Of a stretch of 8,285 nucleotides of DNA, positions 1 through 5,710 are shown in pieces. The stretch comes from Chloroflexota bacterium. GTDB taxonomy: Bacteria > Chloroflexota > Anaerolineae > Anaerolineales > Anaerolineaceae. Where the stretch lies: positions 1 through 8,285 of the forward strand of contig JAEYTI010000293.1 in NCBI GenBank assembly GCA_023434145.1, written 5' to 3'. The position numbers and the translations under genes are program-made. The notes beneath the pieces are model-generated. The model was not told the DNA's origin. It saw only the letters and a list, made by a program, of their open reading frames with translations, and ran no database searches. Every line of letters starts with the position of its first letter. Position 1 is the first letter of the stretch.

Positions 1-1
1 T

Positions 2-39
2 GGTTTTACCGGGGTTGGAACCCCCCCCTTAAACACCAA
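2..39. repeat. imperfect hairpin at left edge
   Basis: GGGGTT (11-16) and AACCCC (19-24) can pair around a GG turn, flanked by TTTT on the left and AAA on the right with imperfect pairing between. This could be a decayed member of the hairpin family seen elsewhere in the window, or the terminator of a gene lying outside it. No gene is supported between position 1 and 154. Confidence 0.25.
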
Positions 40-63
40 AACTCCTTGAAATTACATAGGAGC

Positions 64-117
64 CATTATTTTTCGGTTACGATGCCGTCGCGACGGCATC
101 GTAACCGAAAAATAATG
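64..117. repeat. 54-bp perfect palindrome (hairpin A)
   Basis: Positions 64-90 and 91-117 are exact reverse complements: 27-bp arms, no central spacer, apex GTCG/CGAC. The outer part is AT-rich (CATTATTTTT on the left, AAAAATAATG on the right) and the inner part is GC-richer. It ends one base before the candidate -35 element of the nuclease gene, so cruciform extrusion or a bound protein here could affect that promoter. It differs from the other five intergenic hairpins in having an even centre rather than a 3-nt loop. Confidence 0.95.
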
Positions 118-147
118 CTGGCAATACAAGTACATTTGTTCTATAAT
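118..147 (+). promoter_or_regulatory. sigma70-type promoter of the nuclease gene
   Basis: A perfect -10 hexamer TATAAT lies at 142-147, with a CTGGCA (4 of 6 matches to TTGACA) at 118-123 and an 18-base spacer. The predicted transcription start falls at about 154-155, which is the ATG of the following gene. The -10 is strong and the -35 is weak. Confidence 0.5.
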
Positions 148-154
148 AGCGGGT

Positions 155-562
155 ATGGCGATGAAATCGACCCAGCCCCGCAGAGCACCCGCGCGCAGAA
201 GCGCTGCGCCCGTGCAAAAAGGCTCCACTCCACCGATTGATCATGGCGAGGCTTTGGTGTTCCAGCTTCAGCTTGCCGGGCTGCCGCTGCCAGAGCGTGA
301 ATTTCTCTTCCACAAGCGGCGCAAATGGCGCTTCGACTTCGCCTGGCCCGATCTGCTGATCGCGGTGGAGGTGGAGGGCGGAGTTTTCTCAGGCGGTCGG
401 CACGTGCGCGGGCAAGGCTACGAGAGCGACTGCGAGAAATACAACGAAGCGCAGCTCCTCGGGTGGATGGTGCTGCGCTTTACCCCTGGCATGATCAAAC
501 GCGGCAAAGCCGATCAGGTAATCGAAAAGGCCATCCGCAAAGCAATAGATGGGGAGATTTAG
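155..562 (+). CDS. PD-(D/E)XK-type endonuclease, phage-like (DUF559/VSR-like fold)
   Basis: This encodes a 135-residue protein. The first 27 residues are basic and Ala/Pro/Arg-rich and probably disordered. The core reads as a restriction-endonuclease-like fold: Glu32 in a first helix, Asp61 in WRFDFAWP, then the VEVEGG strand with Glu72 and Glu74, a GGRHVRGQGYESDCEKYN segment (80-97), and a closing strand WMVLRF (104-109). Small proteins with this 'RFDFAWP...VEVEGG...GRH.RG.G...DCEKYN' pattern are common in tailed phages and mobile regions. The role is inferred to be DNA cleavage in recombination or repair; no substrate can be read from the sequence. The start at 155 has no Shine-Dalgarno sequence and sits at the predicted transcription start; ATG 161 is an alternative. 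No other phage gene is visible, so this may be a lone remnant. Confidence 0.8.
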   Translation: MAMKSTQPRRAPARRSAAPVQKGSTPPIDHGEALVFQLQLAGLPLPEREFLFHKRRKWRFDFAWPDLLIAVEVEGGVFSGGRHVRGQGYESDCEKYNEAQLLGWMVLRFTPGMIKRGKADQVIEKAIRKAIDGEI

Positions 563-603
563 TGTGTTTTTTTGTGGGTGCTGCGCACCCACAAAAAAAC
601 ACA
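563..603. repeat. perfect 19-bp hairpin, 3-nt loop (hairpin B)
   Basis: Arms 563-581 and 585-603 pair perfectly around TGC (582-584). The hairpin starts at the base after the nuclease stop codon and ends one base short of the stop codon of the opposing Dabb gene, which is where a bidirectional terminator is expected. However, the T7 tract is on the left arm and the A7 tract on the right, the reverse of an intrinsic terminator on both strands. It may still end or insulate transcription by structure alone. Confidence 0.95.
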
Positions 604-604
604 A

Positions 605-907
605 TTAGAACGAGGAGTTGAGGACGAGGACGTTGGCCCAGATCTCGCGGTTGCGCTCGATAAAGTGGCGGTGCGCCGGGTGAGGGAGATACTCATCGAT
701 GTCTTCCATGCTGGCATAGGTAACGTAGTGCATGGTATCAAAGTCGGGCGGGCGGTTGTTGTCACCCGGTTTGGTGCGCCCGCCGCGGTACTCGATGATC
801 TGCGGAATAGCGGGCTGCATGGCGGCGAAATCCTCCATGTGCTGCTCAATGGCTTCTTCCGACGTGCCTTCTTTGAACTTAAAGCATACGATACGCTGAA
901 CGGGCAT
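605..907 (-). CDS. Dabb (stress-responsive A/B barrel) domain protein
   Basis: This encodes 100 residues, the full length of a single Dabb domain (ferredoxin-like alpha+beta barrel that dimerises). It starts with the strand VQRIVCFKFKEG and has the family's short helix (SEEAIEQHMEDFAAM), a second strand around YRGG (40-43), a strand MHYVTYAS (59-66), and the characteristic YLPHPAHRHF (73-82) with the HPxH motif ahead of the last helix. Family members include stress-induced plant proteins and small bacterial proteins, mostly of unknown chemistry; some relatives are polyketide cyclases or monooxygenase-like. No specific substrate is inferred. The start is well set by GGAGG (919-915) with 7 bases before the ATG. 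It is convergent with the nuclease gene and is the second minus-strand unit after hisS/tRNA-His. Confidence 0.85.
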   Translation of the reverse strand: MPVQRIVCFKFKEGTSEEAIEQHMEDFAAMQPAIPQIIEYRGGRTKPGDNNRPPDFDTMHYVTYASMEDIDEYLPHPAHRHFIERNREIWANVLVLNSSF

Positions 908-974
908 ATCCCCTCCTCCGTGATGCGATTATCTTGACATTGGTTGAGATTCGTATCTATCCGAAAAATATTGC

Positions 975-1021
975 TTGTGTTTGTTGATTGGGTGGCGCGG
1001 CCACCCAATCAACAAACACAA
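975..1021. repeat. perfect 22-bp hairpin, 3-nt loop (hairpin C)
   Basis: Arms 975-996 and 1000-1021 pair perfectly around GCG (997-999). The left arm is T/G-rich ending GGGTGGC, the right arm A/C-rich. It lies between the tRNA-His terminator and the start of the Dabb gene, both on the minus strand, so it sits in the upstream region of the Dabb gene and not at a gene end that lacks a terminator. Confidence 0.95.
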
Positions 1022-1063
1022 AAAATTATTTTCTGGACGGTTATTATTGTATCGCTTCCTGGA

Positions 1064-1101
1064 AAAAGCGAAAACGGCCAGGACTTCTCCTGACCGTTTT
1101 C
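1064..1101 (-). terminator. intrinsic terminator of hisS/tRNA-His
   Basis: On the minus strand a 14-bp stem (1101-1088 with 1083-1070, one G-T wobble) closes a GAAG tetraloop and is followed by GC and a run of five T (1068-1064). It begins 6 bases after the tRNA 3' end. This is a conventional terminator with the T tract on the downstream side, unlike the six intergenic hairpins. Confidence 0.85.
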
Positions 1102-1106
1102 TATAG

Positions 1107-1179
1107 GGTGGGTGATGGGTTTCGAACCCACAACATCCACATCCACAGTGTGGCGCTCTGCCATTGAGCTACACCCACC
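1107..1179 (-). tRNA. tRNA-His (anticodon GTG)
   Basis: All four arms can be folded by eye. The acceptor stem GTGGGTG (1178-1172) pairs with CACCCAC (1114-1108). The D stem is GCTC/GAGC, the anticodon stem CCACA/TGTGG with loop CTGTGGA (anticodon GTG), and the T arm GTGGG-TTCGAAA-CCCAT. The extra 5' G at 1179 opposite the discriminator C at 1107 is the G-1:C73 identity pair special to tRNA-His. CCA is not encoded, so a CCA-adding enzyme must complete it. It lies 36 bases after the stop of hisS, whose product charges it. Confidence 0.97.
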
Positions 1180-1188
1180 ATACTACCG

Positions 1189-1238
1189 CCGGCATTCCTG
1201 CCGGGCGATATTTTATCACACCCCGGGTGCTTCCGCAA
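1189..1238 (-). promoter_or_regulatory. hisS-tRNA-His junction: small hairpin and possible weak promoter
   Basis: Between hisS and the tRNA on the minus strand is CCGGCA-GGAA-TGCCGG (1204-1189), a 6-bp stem with a tetraloop that could mark a processing point. Just before it, overlapping the hisS stop, is TAAAAT (1215-1210), with TTGCGG (1238-1233) 17 bases upstream. The latter would be a weak internal promoter giving the tRNA its own transcription. Either role is speculative. Confidence 0.3.
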
Positions 1239-2496
1239 GCCTTTGGCGTAAAACCACGCCGAGCTGTGCACGGTCGAGCGTATCTTGCGAGCGCGTGCTG
1301 AGATCCTTCAAGGTCACCTGCCCGGCGGCGCGCTCGTCCGGACCGGCAATGACTACGTAGCGCACGCCCACCCGGTCGGCGTATTTGAGCTGCTTTTGCA
1401 GCTTGGCCGCCTCGGGGTAGACGATCACCTTAAGCCCCTGCCCGCGCAGCTCGGAGGCCAGCGCAAAGGAATCCGGCAGGCCTTCCGCGTCGAAGACGGT
1501 CACCAGCGTTTCGGCGGGCACGCTTTGCAGATCGGGTACCAGCCCAAACTCGCGCAGCAGGATAGAGATCATCACGTCGCCCATGGCAAAACCCACGCCG
1601 CCGACCGGATCGCCGCCCACCGCGCCGACCAGGTTGTCGTAGCGGCCTCCGCCAAAGATGGCCCGACCGCCCTTGCGCGCCTGCGCCTCAAATACGGTGC
1701 CGGTGTAATAATCCAGCCCTCGAATCACTTCGGGATCGAACTCTACGAACTCGCCCAGGCCCATCCGCTCGAGGATGTCGAACACACGGCACAAGTCATC
1801 GGACTTGCGCCACAATTCTTCGTCGCTGCTCAGGCGCAGGATTCCATCCACCTGCGCTTCGGTCAAGCCGCTCTCGATGGCGTACGCCCGCCACTCCGCA
1901 GGGGCGAGCTTATCGCGCCGGTCGATCACGCGGAAGACATTTTTGCGACCATCTTCGCCAAGGCCCAGTGCTTCTAGCTCCGCGTTCATCAGGCGGCGGC
2001 TGTTGACGGCTATCCGCACCTGGTCGGGGCGCAGGCCCACTTCTTTAAAGAAACTCACCGCGATAGCGATCAGCTCCGCGTCGGCTTCCGGCGAATTGGC
2101 GCCAATCAGGTCGATATTCCACTGGAAAAATTCGCGCGTGCGGCCCTTCTGCGGCTGCTCATAGCGCCAGAAGGGGCCAAACGACCACCAGCGCATGGGG
2201 TAGACGAGCTGGCCCTGGCGCTGCGCCACCATGCGCGCCAGCGATGGGGTCAGCTCTGGGCGCAACGTAATTTCCTCACCATCGCGTGCCTGAAAGGTGA
2301 AGGACTGTTTCTTCACCAATTCCTCGCCAGATTTGGCCGCGTACAGATCCAGTTTTTCCAGATATGGCGCTTCGTATTCCTGGTAGCCAAACGCTTCCGA
2401 TACCTTGCGCAGCTTATTTAGCAGCCAGGACCGCACGGCCATGTCTTCGGGGTAAAAATCGCGGGTGCCTTTCACGGCGGGGATCAGGTTCTTCAT
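1216..2496 (-). CDS. hisS: histidyl-tRNA synthetase
   Basis: This 426-residue class II aminoacyl-tRNA synthetase attaches histidine to tRNA-His in the cytosol. It is complete and of normal bacterial length. Visible landmarks: the N-terminal KGTRDFYPED (9-18); class II motif 1 region around 37-48; TLRPELTPSLARM (77-89), which contacts substrate; motif 2 WRYEQPQKGRTREFFQWNID (110-129) with Arg111 and Glu113; the histidine-specific RGLDYYTGTVFE (259-270) with Arg259; motif 3 GGGRYDNLVG (282-291) continuing to VGFAMG; and a C-terminal anticodon-binding domain from about 328. The start is supported by GAGG (2508-2505) eight bases upstream. tRNA-His follows in the same direction and a terminator closes the pair, so enzyme and substrate RNA may share a transcript. 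Confidence 0.97.
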   Translation of the reverse strand: MKNLIPAVKGTRDFYPEDMAVRSWLLNKLRKVSEAFGYQEYEAPYLEKLDLYAAKSGEELVKKQSFTFQARDGEEITLRPELTPSLARMVAQRQGQLVYPMRWWSFGPFWRYEQPQKGRTREFFQWNIDLIGANSPEADAELIAIAVSFFKEVGLRPDQVRIAVNSRRLMNAELEALGLGEDGRKNVFRVIDRRDKLAPAEWRAYAIESGLTEAQVDGILRLSSDEELWRKSDDLCRVFDILERMGLGEFVEFDPEVIRGLDYYTGTVFEAQARKGGRAIFGGGRYDNLVGAVGGDPVGGVGFAMGDVMISILLREFGLVPDLQSVPAETLVTVFDAEGLPDSFALASELRGQGLKVIVYPEAAKLQKQLKYADRVGVRYVVIAGPDERAAGQVTLKDLSTRSQDTLDRAQLGVVLRQRLAEAPGV

Positions 2497-2531
2497 GAAT
2501 AATTCCTCAAAAGTTCCGTTATTGTGCTCCT

Positions 2532-2537
2532 ATTTTA
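2532..2537 (-). promoter_or_regulatory. possible -10 element of hisS
   Basis: TAAAAT on the minus strand (2537-2532), 5 of 6 matches to the sigma70 -10, lies about 35 bases before the hisS start. No convincing -35 is seen at the right distance. Confidence 0.3.
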
Positions 2538-2585
2538 ACACCGTTTTCCTCTCGCCAGAGATCGCTTGCTCATTCGGCTGTTTTT

Positions 2586-2646
2586 CAGTTTGCTGGCGGG
2601 ATGGGATAGGGAACATCGTTCCCTATCCCATCCCGCCAGCAAACTG
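2586..2646. repeat. perfect 29-bp hairpin, 3-nt loop (hairpin D)
   Basis: Arms 2586-2614 and 2618-2646 pair without a mismatch around ATC (2615-2617); this is the longest member of the set. It lies between the divergent genes hisS and the first DRTGG gene, upstream of both predicted promoters, where no terminator for either gene is needed. An insulator, protein-binding or cruciform role is possible. Confidence 0.95.
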
Positions 2647-2692
2647 TAAGTACACAAGAAACTGAAACACAACCGCTCATTCTCGCTTTCAT

Positions 2693-2710
2693 TTGTGAAA
2701 TTTGTTACAT
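2693..2710. promoter_or_regulatory. CRP/FNR-like or Rex-like operator upstream of the DRTGG operon
   Basis: TGTGA (2694-2698), six bases, TTACA (2705-2709) matches the CRP/FNR-family consensus TGTGA-N6-TCACA at 9 of 10 positions. The same stretch matches the Rex consensus TTGTGAA-N4-TTCACAA at 11 of 14. The centre (2701.5) is about 61.5 bases before the predicted start of transcription, a classical position for a CRP-type activator. Both regulator families fit control of a redox gene cluster; which one binds is not decidable here. Confidence 0.4.
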
Positions 2711-2750
2711 TCATCGCTCGAATAAGGTAGTTTAACGAGGCATTTCCATG

Positions 2751-2756
2751 TAAAAT
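2751..2756 (+). promoter_or_regulatory. likely -10 element of the DRTGG operon
   Basis: TAAAAT matches 5 of 6 bases of the sigma70 -10; the start would be near 2763, giving a leader of about 48 bases. No good -35 lies 16-18 bases upstream, which would fit an activator-dependent promoter using the site at 2693-2710. Confidence 0.4.
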
Positions 2757-2810
2757 GAACGTGGAATATCAGCACTCTTTTTGAACGTTATACTTATTGG
2801 GATAAGGCAT

Positions 2811-3185
2811 ATGATTCTTCGTGAATTAATCAAAGTTATCGACGGAACGCTGCTTACCAAATCGGCTGATCTGAACCGCGAAATTAAAGGTGGGTTCGGC
2901 GCCGATCTGATGAGCGACGTTCTGGCTTCGATTCAGCCGGAAGCGGTGCTGCTGACGGGTTTGTGCAATCCTCAGGTAGTGCGCACGGCACAGATGGCCG
3001 ATATTGCCGCGATTGTTCTGGTGCGTGGAAAGCGCCCCCCAGAAGAAACGCTCCGCCTCGCCATCGAAGAAAGTGTTCCCATGATCTCAACGCCCTACGG
3101 AATGTTCGAAGTTTGCGGGCGGCTGCATGACGCCGGCCTCGCCAGCCTGGAAGTTCCGATGGAAAACGGCTGCGAGTGTGAATAA
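2811..3185 (+). CDS. DRTGG-domain protein 1, hydrogenase-locus accessory
   Basis: This encodes 124 residues, one DRTGG-type domain. Key stretches are GGFGADLMSDVLA (27-39) and a strand-helix-strand LLTGLCNPQVVRTAQMADIA (47-66) followed by IVLVRGKRP and a terminal helix. DRTGG domains occur in phosphotransacetylase and with CBS pairs, and as stand-alone proteins in [FeFe]-hydrogenase clusters of Firmicutes, Thermotogae and Chloroflexota; ligand and function are unknown. A nucleotide- or metabolite-sensing role is only an inference. The tail ends in a CEC pair (Cys121, Cys123). I chose ATG 2811 over an in-frame TTG at 2781 because AAGG (2804-2807) precedes it and the family starts at this residue. 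It is the first gene of the plus-strand cluster and is paralogous to the gene at 4256. Confidence 0.8.
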   Translation: MILRELIKVIDGTLLTKSADLNREIKGGFGADLMSDVLASIQPEAVLLTGLCNPQVVRTAQMADIAAIVLVRGKRPPEETLRLAIEESVPMISTPYGMFEVCGRLHDAGLASLEVPMENGCECE

Positions 3186-3192
3186 TCACTAT

Positions 3193-3245
3193 GCTGATTG
3201 TTTTATAAAGGGGTGATGTAATCACCCCTTTATAAAACAATCAGC
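3193..3245. repeat. perfect 25-bp hairpin, 3-nt loop (hairpin E)
   Basis: Arms 3193-3217 and 3221-3245 pair perfectly around GTA (3218-3220). It fills most of the gap between the DRTGG stop (3185) and the ribosome-binding site AGGAG (3253-3257) of the next gene in the same direction. In mRNA it would be a very stable stem-loop inside the operon, able to act as a processing, stabilising or attenuating element. It has no T run after it. Confidence 0.95.
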
Positions 3246-3261
3246 CCGGAATAGGAGCCAC

Positions 3262-4269
3262 ATGGTTCCCGACGAGAGCACACAGGGACGAGTCATCACC
3301 GACAAGGACGTGCAAAGCATCACCCGCGTAGAAGAGCTCGCTTACGAGCTGCGGGTGCAAGAGGTCATGTCCGCAAACCTGAAGACGCTTTCGCCGGAAT
3401 TGCCCATGTCTGAGGCGCTCGACCTGTTCCGCACGGCGCGCATCTCGGGCGCGCCGGTGGTCGAAGGTGATATTGCGGTCGGGGTAATCAGCCTGGAAGA
3501 TTTAATCCGTTGGCTGACTACCTCGGGTGACGCGGAATCCTGCGTAGAAGATTACATGTCGCGCAGCCTGGTCACCGTGCACGGCAGAGATCCAGTTGTA
3601 GAGGCGCTTAAGTTATTCGTCCACACAAGGCATGGCCGCCTGCCGGTGTTAGACAATACCGGCAAGCTCATCGGCATTATCACCAAAGGTGATGTCACTT
3701 TTGGCTTGCTCCAGGCCCTGGAGCGCGACTACCAGGCCGAAGAGCTGCGCACCTACCGCGCCAGCCACCTGTTTGAGGACATCAACTCAGACCGCACCAG
3801 CCTGATCTTGCGTTACGCAATCAAGCAGGGCGATTTTACCCATGGCGGCGCGGCTTCCAGCAACATCAAGCGCGCGCTGCTGCGCATGGGCGCCGGCCCG
3901 CAGATCGCCCGGCGGCTTGGCATTGCTGCCTACGAAGCCGAGATGAACCTGATCATCCACACCAACAATGGTGGCATCATCCGCGTAGAGATCGAGCCGC
4001 ACCAGATCACCCTGGAAGCCTACGATGACGGCCCGGGGATCAAGGATCTGGAGCTTGCCATGCGCCCGGGTTATTCTACCGCTACCGAAGCAGTGCGCGA
4101 GCTGGGGTTTGGCGCGGGTATGGGCCTGGTCAACATTCACCGCTGCGTAGACAGCATGAAACTAGAATCAACATACGGAAAAGGCACTCGCCTGGGTATG
4201 AAAGTGTATTTGCAGCGCCCCGATGCACCGCCCGCCGATAAGGAGAATGGTAAAGATGACTGCCGCTAA
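3262..4269 (+). CDS. CBS-pair protein with anti-sigma-type HATPase domain
   Basis: This encodes 335 residues with two parts. Residues about 31-150 form a CBS pair (RVQEVMSANLKTLSPELPMS and VEDYMSRSLVTVHGRDPVVE open the two repeats; GVISLEDL and GIITKGDV close them), a module that usually binds adenine nucleotides. Residues about 190-317 form a GHKL ATPase domain like RsbW/SpoIIAB: N box YEAEMNLIIH (224-233) with Glu225 and Asn229, DDGPGI (255-260), GFGAGMGL (282-289) and YGKGT (305-309). There is no DHp helix or receiver, so it is not an ordinary sensor kinase. It probably phosphorylates or sequesters a protein partner in response to adenylate charge; the partner is unknown. AGGAG (3253-3257) sets the start. 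Its end overlaps the next gene by 14 bases, implying translational coupling. Confidence 0.85.
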   Translation: MVPDESTQGRVITDKDVQSITRVEELAYELRVQEVMSANLKTLSPELPMSEALDLFRTARISGAPVVEGDIAVGVISLEDLIRWLTTSGDAESCVEDYMSRSLVTVHGRDPVVEALKLFVHTRHGRLPVLDNTGKLIGIITKGDVTFGLLQALERDYQAEELRTYRASHLFEDINSDRTSLILRYAIKQGDFTHGGAASSNIKRALLRMGAGPQIARRLGIAAYEAEMNLIIHTNNGGIIRVEIEPHQITLEAYDDGPGIKDLELAMRPGYSTATEAVRELGFGAGMGLVNIHRCVDSMKLESTYGKGTRLGMKVYLQRPDAPPADKENGKDDCR

Positions 4270-4615
4270 CCCAACCCTCAAAGACATCATCGAGAAACTG
4301 AACCTGACTGTGCTAACGGAGCCAAAAGATTTCTCCAGCGTTCGTCCTTCCAGCGGATACACATCGGATATGTTGAGCTGTGTGATGGCCGGGGCGCAGC
4401 ACGATGGCGTTTGGGTCACCTTGCAAGCGCACAACAACATTGTGGCAGTAGCTGCCATGCTTGGCCTGGCGGCAGTGATCATCACGGAAGATGCTCAACC
4501 CGAACCGGCGACCATCCAGAAGGCCGACCAGGAAGAAGTGGTACTGCTCTCCACCCGCAAACCCTCGTTTGACGTCGCCGGCAGGCTGTGGGAGATGGGT
4601 CTCCGGGCGGAATAA
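4256..4615 (+). CDS. DRTGG-domain protein 2, hydrogenase-locus accessory
   Basis: This encodes 119 residues and is a second, divergent DRTGG-type domain. It aligns by eye with the product of the gene at 2811: GYTSDMLSCVMAGA (34-47) corresponds to GADLMSDVLA, VWVTLQAHNNIVAVAAMLGL (52-71) to the LLTG helix region, then AAVIIT and a final helix ending DVAGRLWEMGL. The two paralogues flank the CBS-ATPase gene, so they may pair with each other or each with one partner. The start at ATG 4256 follows AGGAG (4241-4245) by 10 bases; ATG 4247 directly abuts that site and is less likely. It overlaps the previous gene by 14 bases and is separated by 3 bases from the PHP gene. Biochemical role unknown. 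Confidence 0.78.
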   Translation: MTAANPTLKDIIEKLNLTVLTEPKDFSSVRPSSGYTSDMLSCVMAGAQHDGVWVTLQAHNNIVAVAAMLGLAAVIITEDAQPEPATIQKADQEEVVLLSTRKPSFDVAGRLWEMGLRAE

Positions 4616-4618
4616 GCT

Positions 4619-5359
4619 ATGCAGAACTGGCGGGCCGATCTGCACGTCCATACGGTCCTCTCCCCCTGCGCCGGTATCGAGATGATCCCGCCGCTGATCG
4701 TACAGGAAGCCGTCGACCAGGGCATCCGCCTGATCGCCATAACCGACCACAACGCCACAGCCAACATCAACGCGGTTCAGAAGGCCGCCGAAGGCATCGG
4801 GCTGGTGGTGCTGCCGGGCATGGAACTGCAAACGCGCGAGGAAGTGCACGTACTGTGCCTGTTCGACACGCTGGAGCAGGCACAGGCCTTGCAGCAATGG
4901 GTGGACGACCACCTGCCCCAGATCGAGAACAACGCCGACTTCTTCGGAGAGCAGTTTGTGGTCGACGAAACTGGCGACTTCATCCGACGCGAAGAGCGGC
5001 TGCTGCTTACTTCCATCAGCGCGGACCTCAACGATGCGTGGCGTGTAGTGAATGACCTGGGCGGGCTGTTCATTCCCGCGCACATCAACCGCACTGCCTT
5101 TGGCCTCATCCCAGTGCTGGGGCTGCTACCCACCGACTTCCCCATCGAAGCGCTGGAGATCTCGCGCCATATGACGCCCGAAGAAGCAATGAAAAAATAC
5201 CCGCAGGTACGCACCTGCCCGCTGATACAGAACGGCGACGTGCACTATCTGGATGGGTTCTTGGGATCAACCGAATGGCAGATCGAGGAGCCAACGGTTG
5301 CCGAGCTGCGCAAGGCCATCCATAATGCAGATGGGCGCGGGATTAGAATTGTGGGGTAG
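4619..5359 (+). CDS. PHP-domain metal-dependent phosphoesterase
   Basis: This encodes 246 residues and has the full set of PHP metal ligands: DLHVHT (7-12, His9 and His11), ITDHN (41-45, Asp43 and His44), GMEL (67-70, Glu69), EVHVLC (75-80, His77), PAHI (153-156, His155), His184 and GDVHY (206-210, Asp207 and His209). Such proteins are hydrolases of phosphoesters, some acting on nucleotides (for example 3',5'-bisphosphates) or DNA ends. PHP proteins recur beside DRTGG and ATPase genes in [FeFe]-hydrogenase clusters, where their substrate is not known to me. An intact metal site argues for activity and not a structural role. The start follows the previous stop by 3 bases with only a weak GGCGG upstream, so coupling is likely. 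Confidence 0.85.
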   Translation: MQNWRADLHVHTVLSPCAGIEMIPPLIVQEAVDQGIRLIAITDHNATANINAVQKAAEGIGLVVLPGMELQTREEVHVLCLFDTLEQAQALQQWVDDHLPQIENNADFFGEQFVVDETGDFIRREERLLLTSISADLNDAWRVVNDLGGLFIPAHINRTAFGLIPVLGLLPTDFPIEALEISRHMTPEEAMKKYPQVRTCPLIQNGDVHYLDGFLGSTEWQIEEPTVAELRKAIHNADGRGIRIVG

Positions 5360-5710
5360 ATCCTTCCAGACTCCACTGGTAGGAAATGCGCTGGCAGTCG
5401 ACCAAATGGTGCAAAGTTTTGCTGTTAAAAAATCAACCTTTTTGTGGTTGCATCTAAGTTGACAACCCTCATTGGGAATGGTGACATTTGGTATTTGACC
5501 ATTTTGCGGGGTGGCGGGTAAACTCATGATGATTAAGGCTTAGTGTCAATTTTCACAAAGTCAATCAACAAAGGGGTCTCTGCTTCATCAAAGACGCCCT
5601 ATTTGTATGAAGGTAATTGAAAAATGTGCTTGGTTCTCATTGCTGGGTTGACTTCATTAACCACTACAACGAGAACTGGACATAAAAATCTTATCGATTG
5701 GAGCCTGAAA
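5360..5710 (+). promoter_or_regulatory. gap between PHP and nuoE-like genes; candidate promoter and operator
   Basis: No gene is supported in these 350 bases. They are more AT-rich than the genes around them. A possible sigma70 promoter is TTGACC (5495-5500), 18 bases, TAAACT (5519-5524); an alternative TTGACA at 5459 has only a poor -10 after it. A dyad TAGTGTC-AATT-TTCACAA (5541-5558) follows. This gap splits the cluster into an accessory operon and an electron-transfer operon, and unlike most other gaps it holds no long perfect hairpin. Confidence 0.4.
5541..5558. promoter_or_regulatory. Rex-like operator before the nuoE operon
   Basis: TAGTGTC, AATT, TTCACAA matches the Rex consensus TTGTGAA-N4-TTCACAA at 11 of 14 positions with a perfect right half and correct spacing; the bases just outside (C-T and A-G) extend the dyad. 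It would lie just after the predicted transcription start, a repressor position. Rex senses NADH/NAD and often controls hydrogenase genes, but no rex gene is in the window and the left half is poor. Confidence 0.3.

Noticed and set aside
46..240. Small plus-strand open frame across the left palindrome
   Set aside because: It runs through the 54-bp palindrome and the promoter and into the nuclease gene in another frame, has no ribosome-binding site and no recognisable protein features.
934..962. TTGACA on the plus strand at 934-939 as a promoter
   Set aside because: No matching -10 at 16-18 bases and no plus-strand gene follows it.
559..1008. 149-codon minus-strand frame and a plus-strand frame (572-937) over the Dabb gene
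   Set aside because: Both overlap the well-supported Dabb gene in other frames, cross the hairpins and encode low-complexity products.
1285..1977. 230-codon plus-strand frame opposite hisS
   Set aside because: It is an antisense shadow of a GC-rich conserved gene; hisS motifs are continuous on the other strand.
2781..2810. Upstream in-frame TTG start for DRTGG protein 1
   Set aside because: It has no ribosome-binding site, and the family's N-terminus matches the ATG at 2811, which has AAGG upstream.
4313..5083. 256-codon minus-strand frame
   Set aside because: It lies antisense to DRTGG protein 2 and the PHP gene, whose family motifs are clear; there is no start signal or domain in the antisense product.
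5624..5710. Earlier in-frame ATG for the NuoE-like protein
   Set aside because: The added 29 residues do not look like the family, and GGAG is well placed for ATG 5711.
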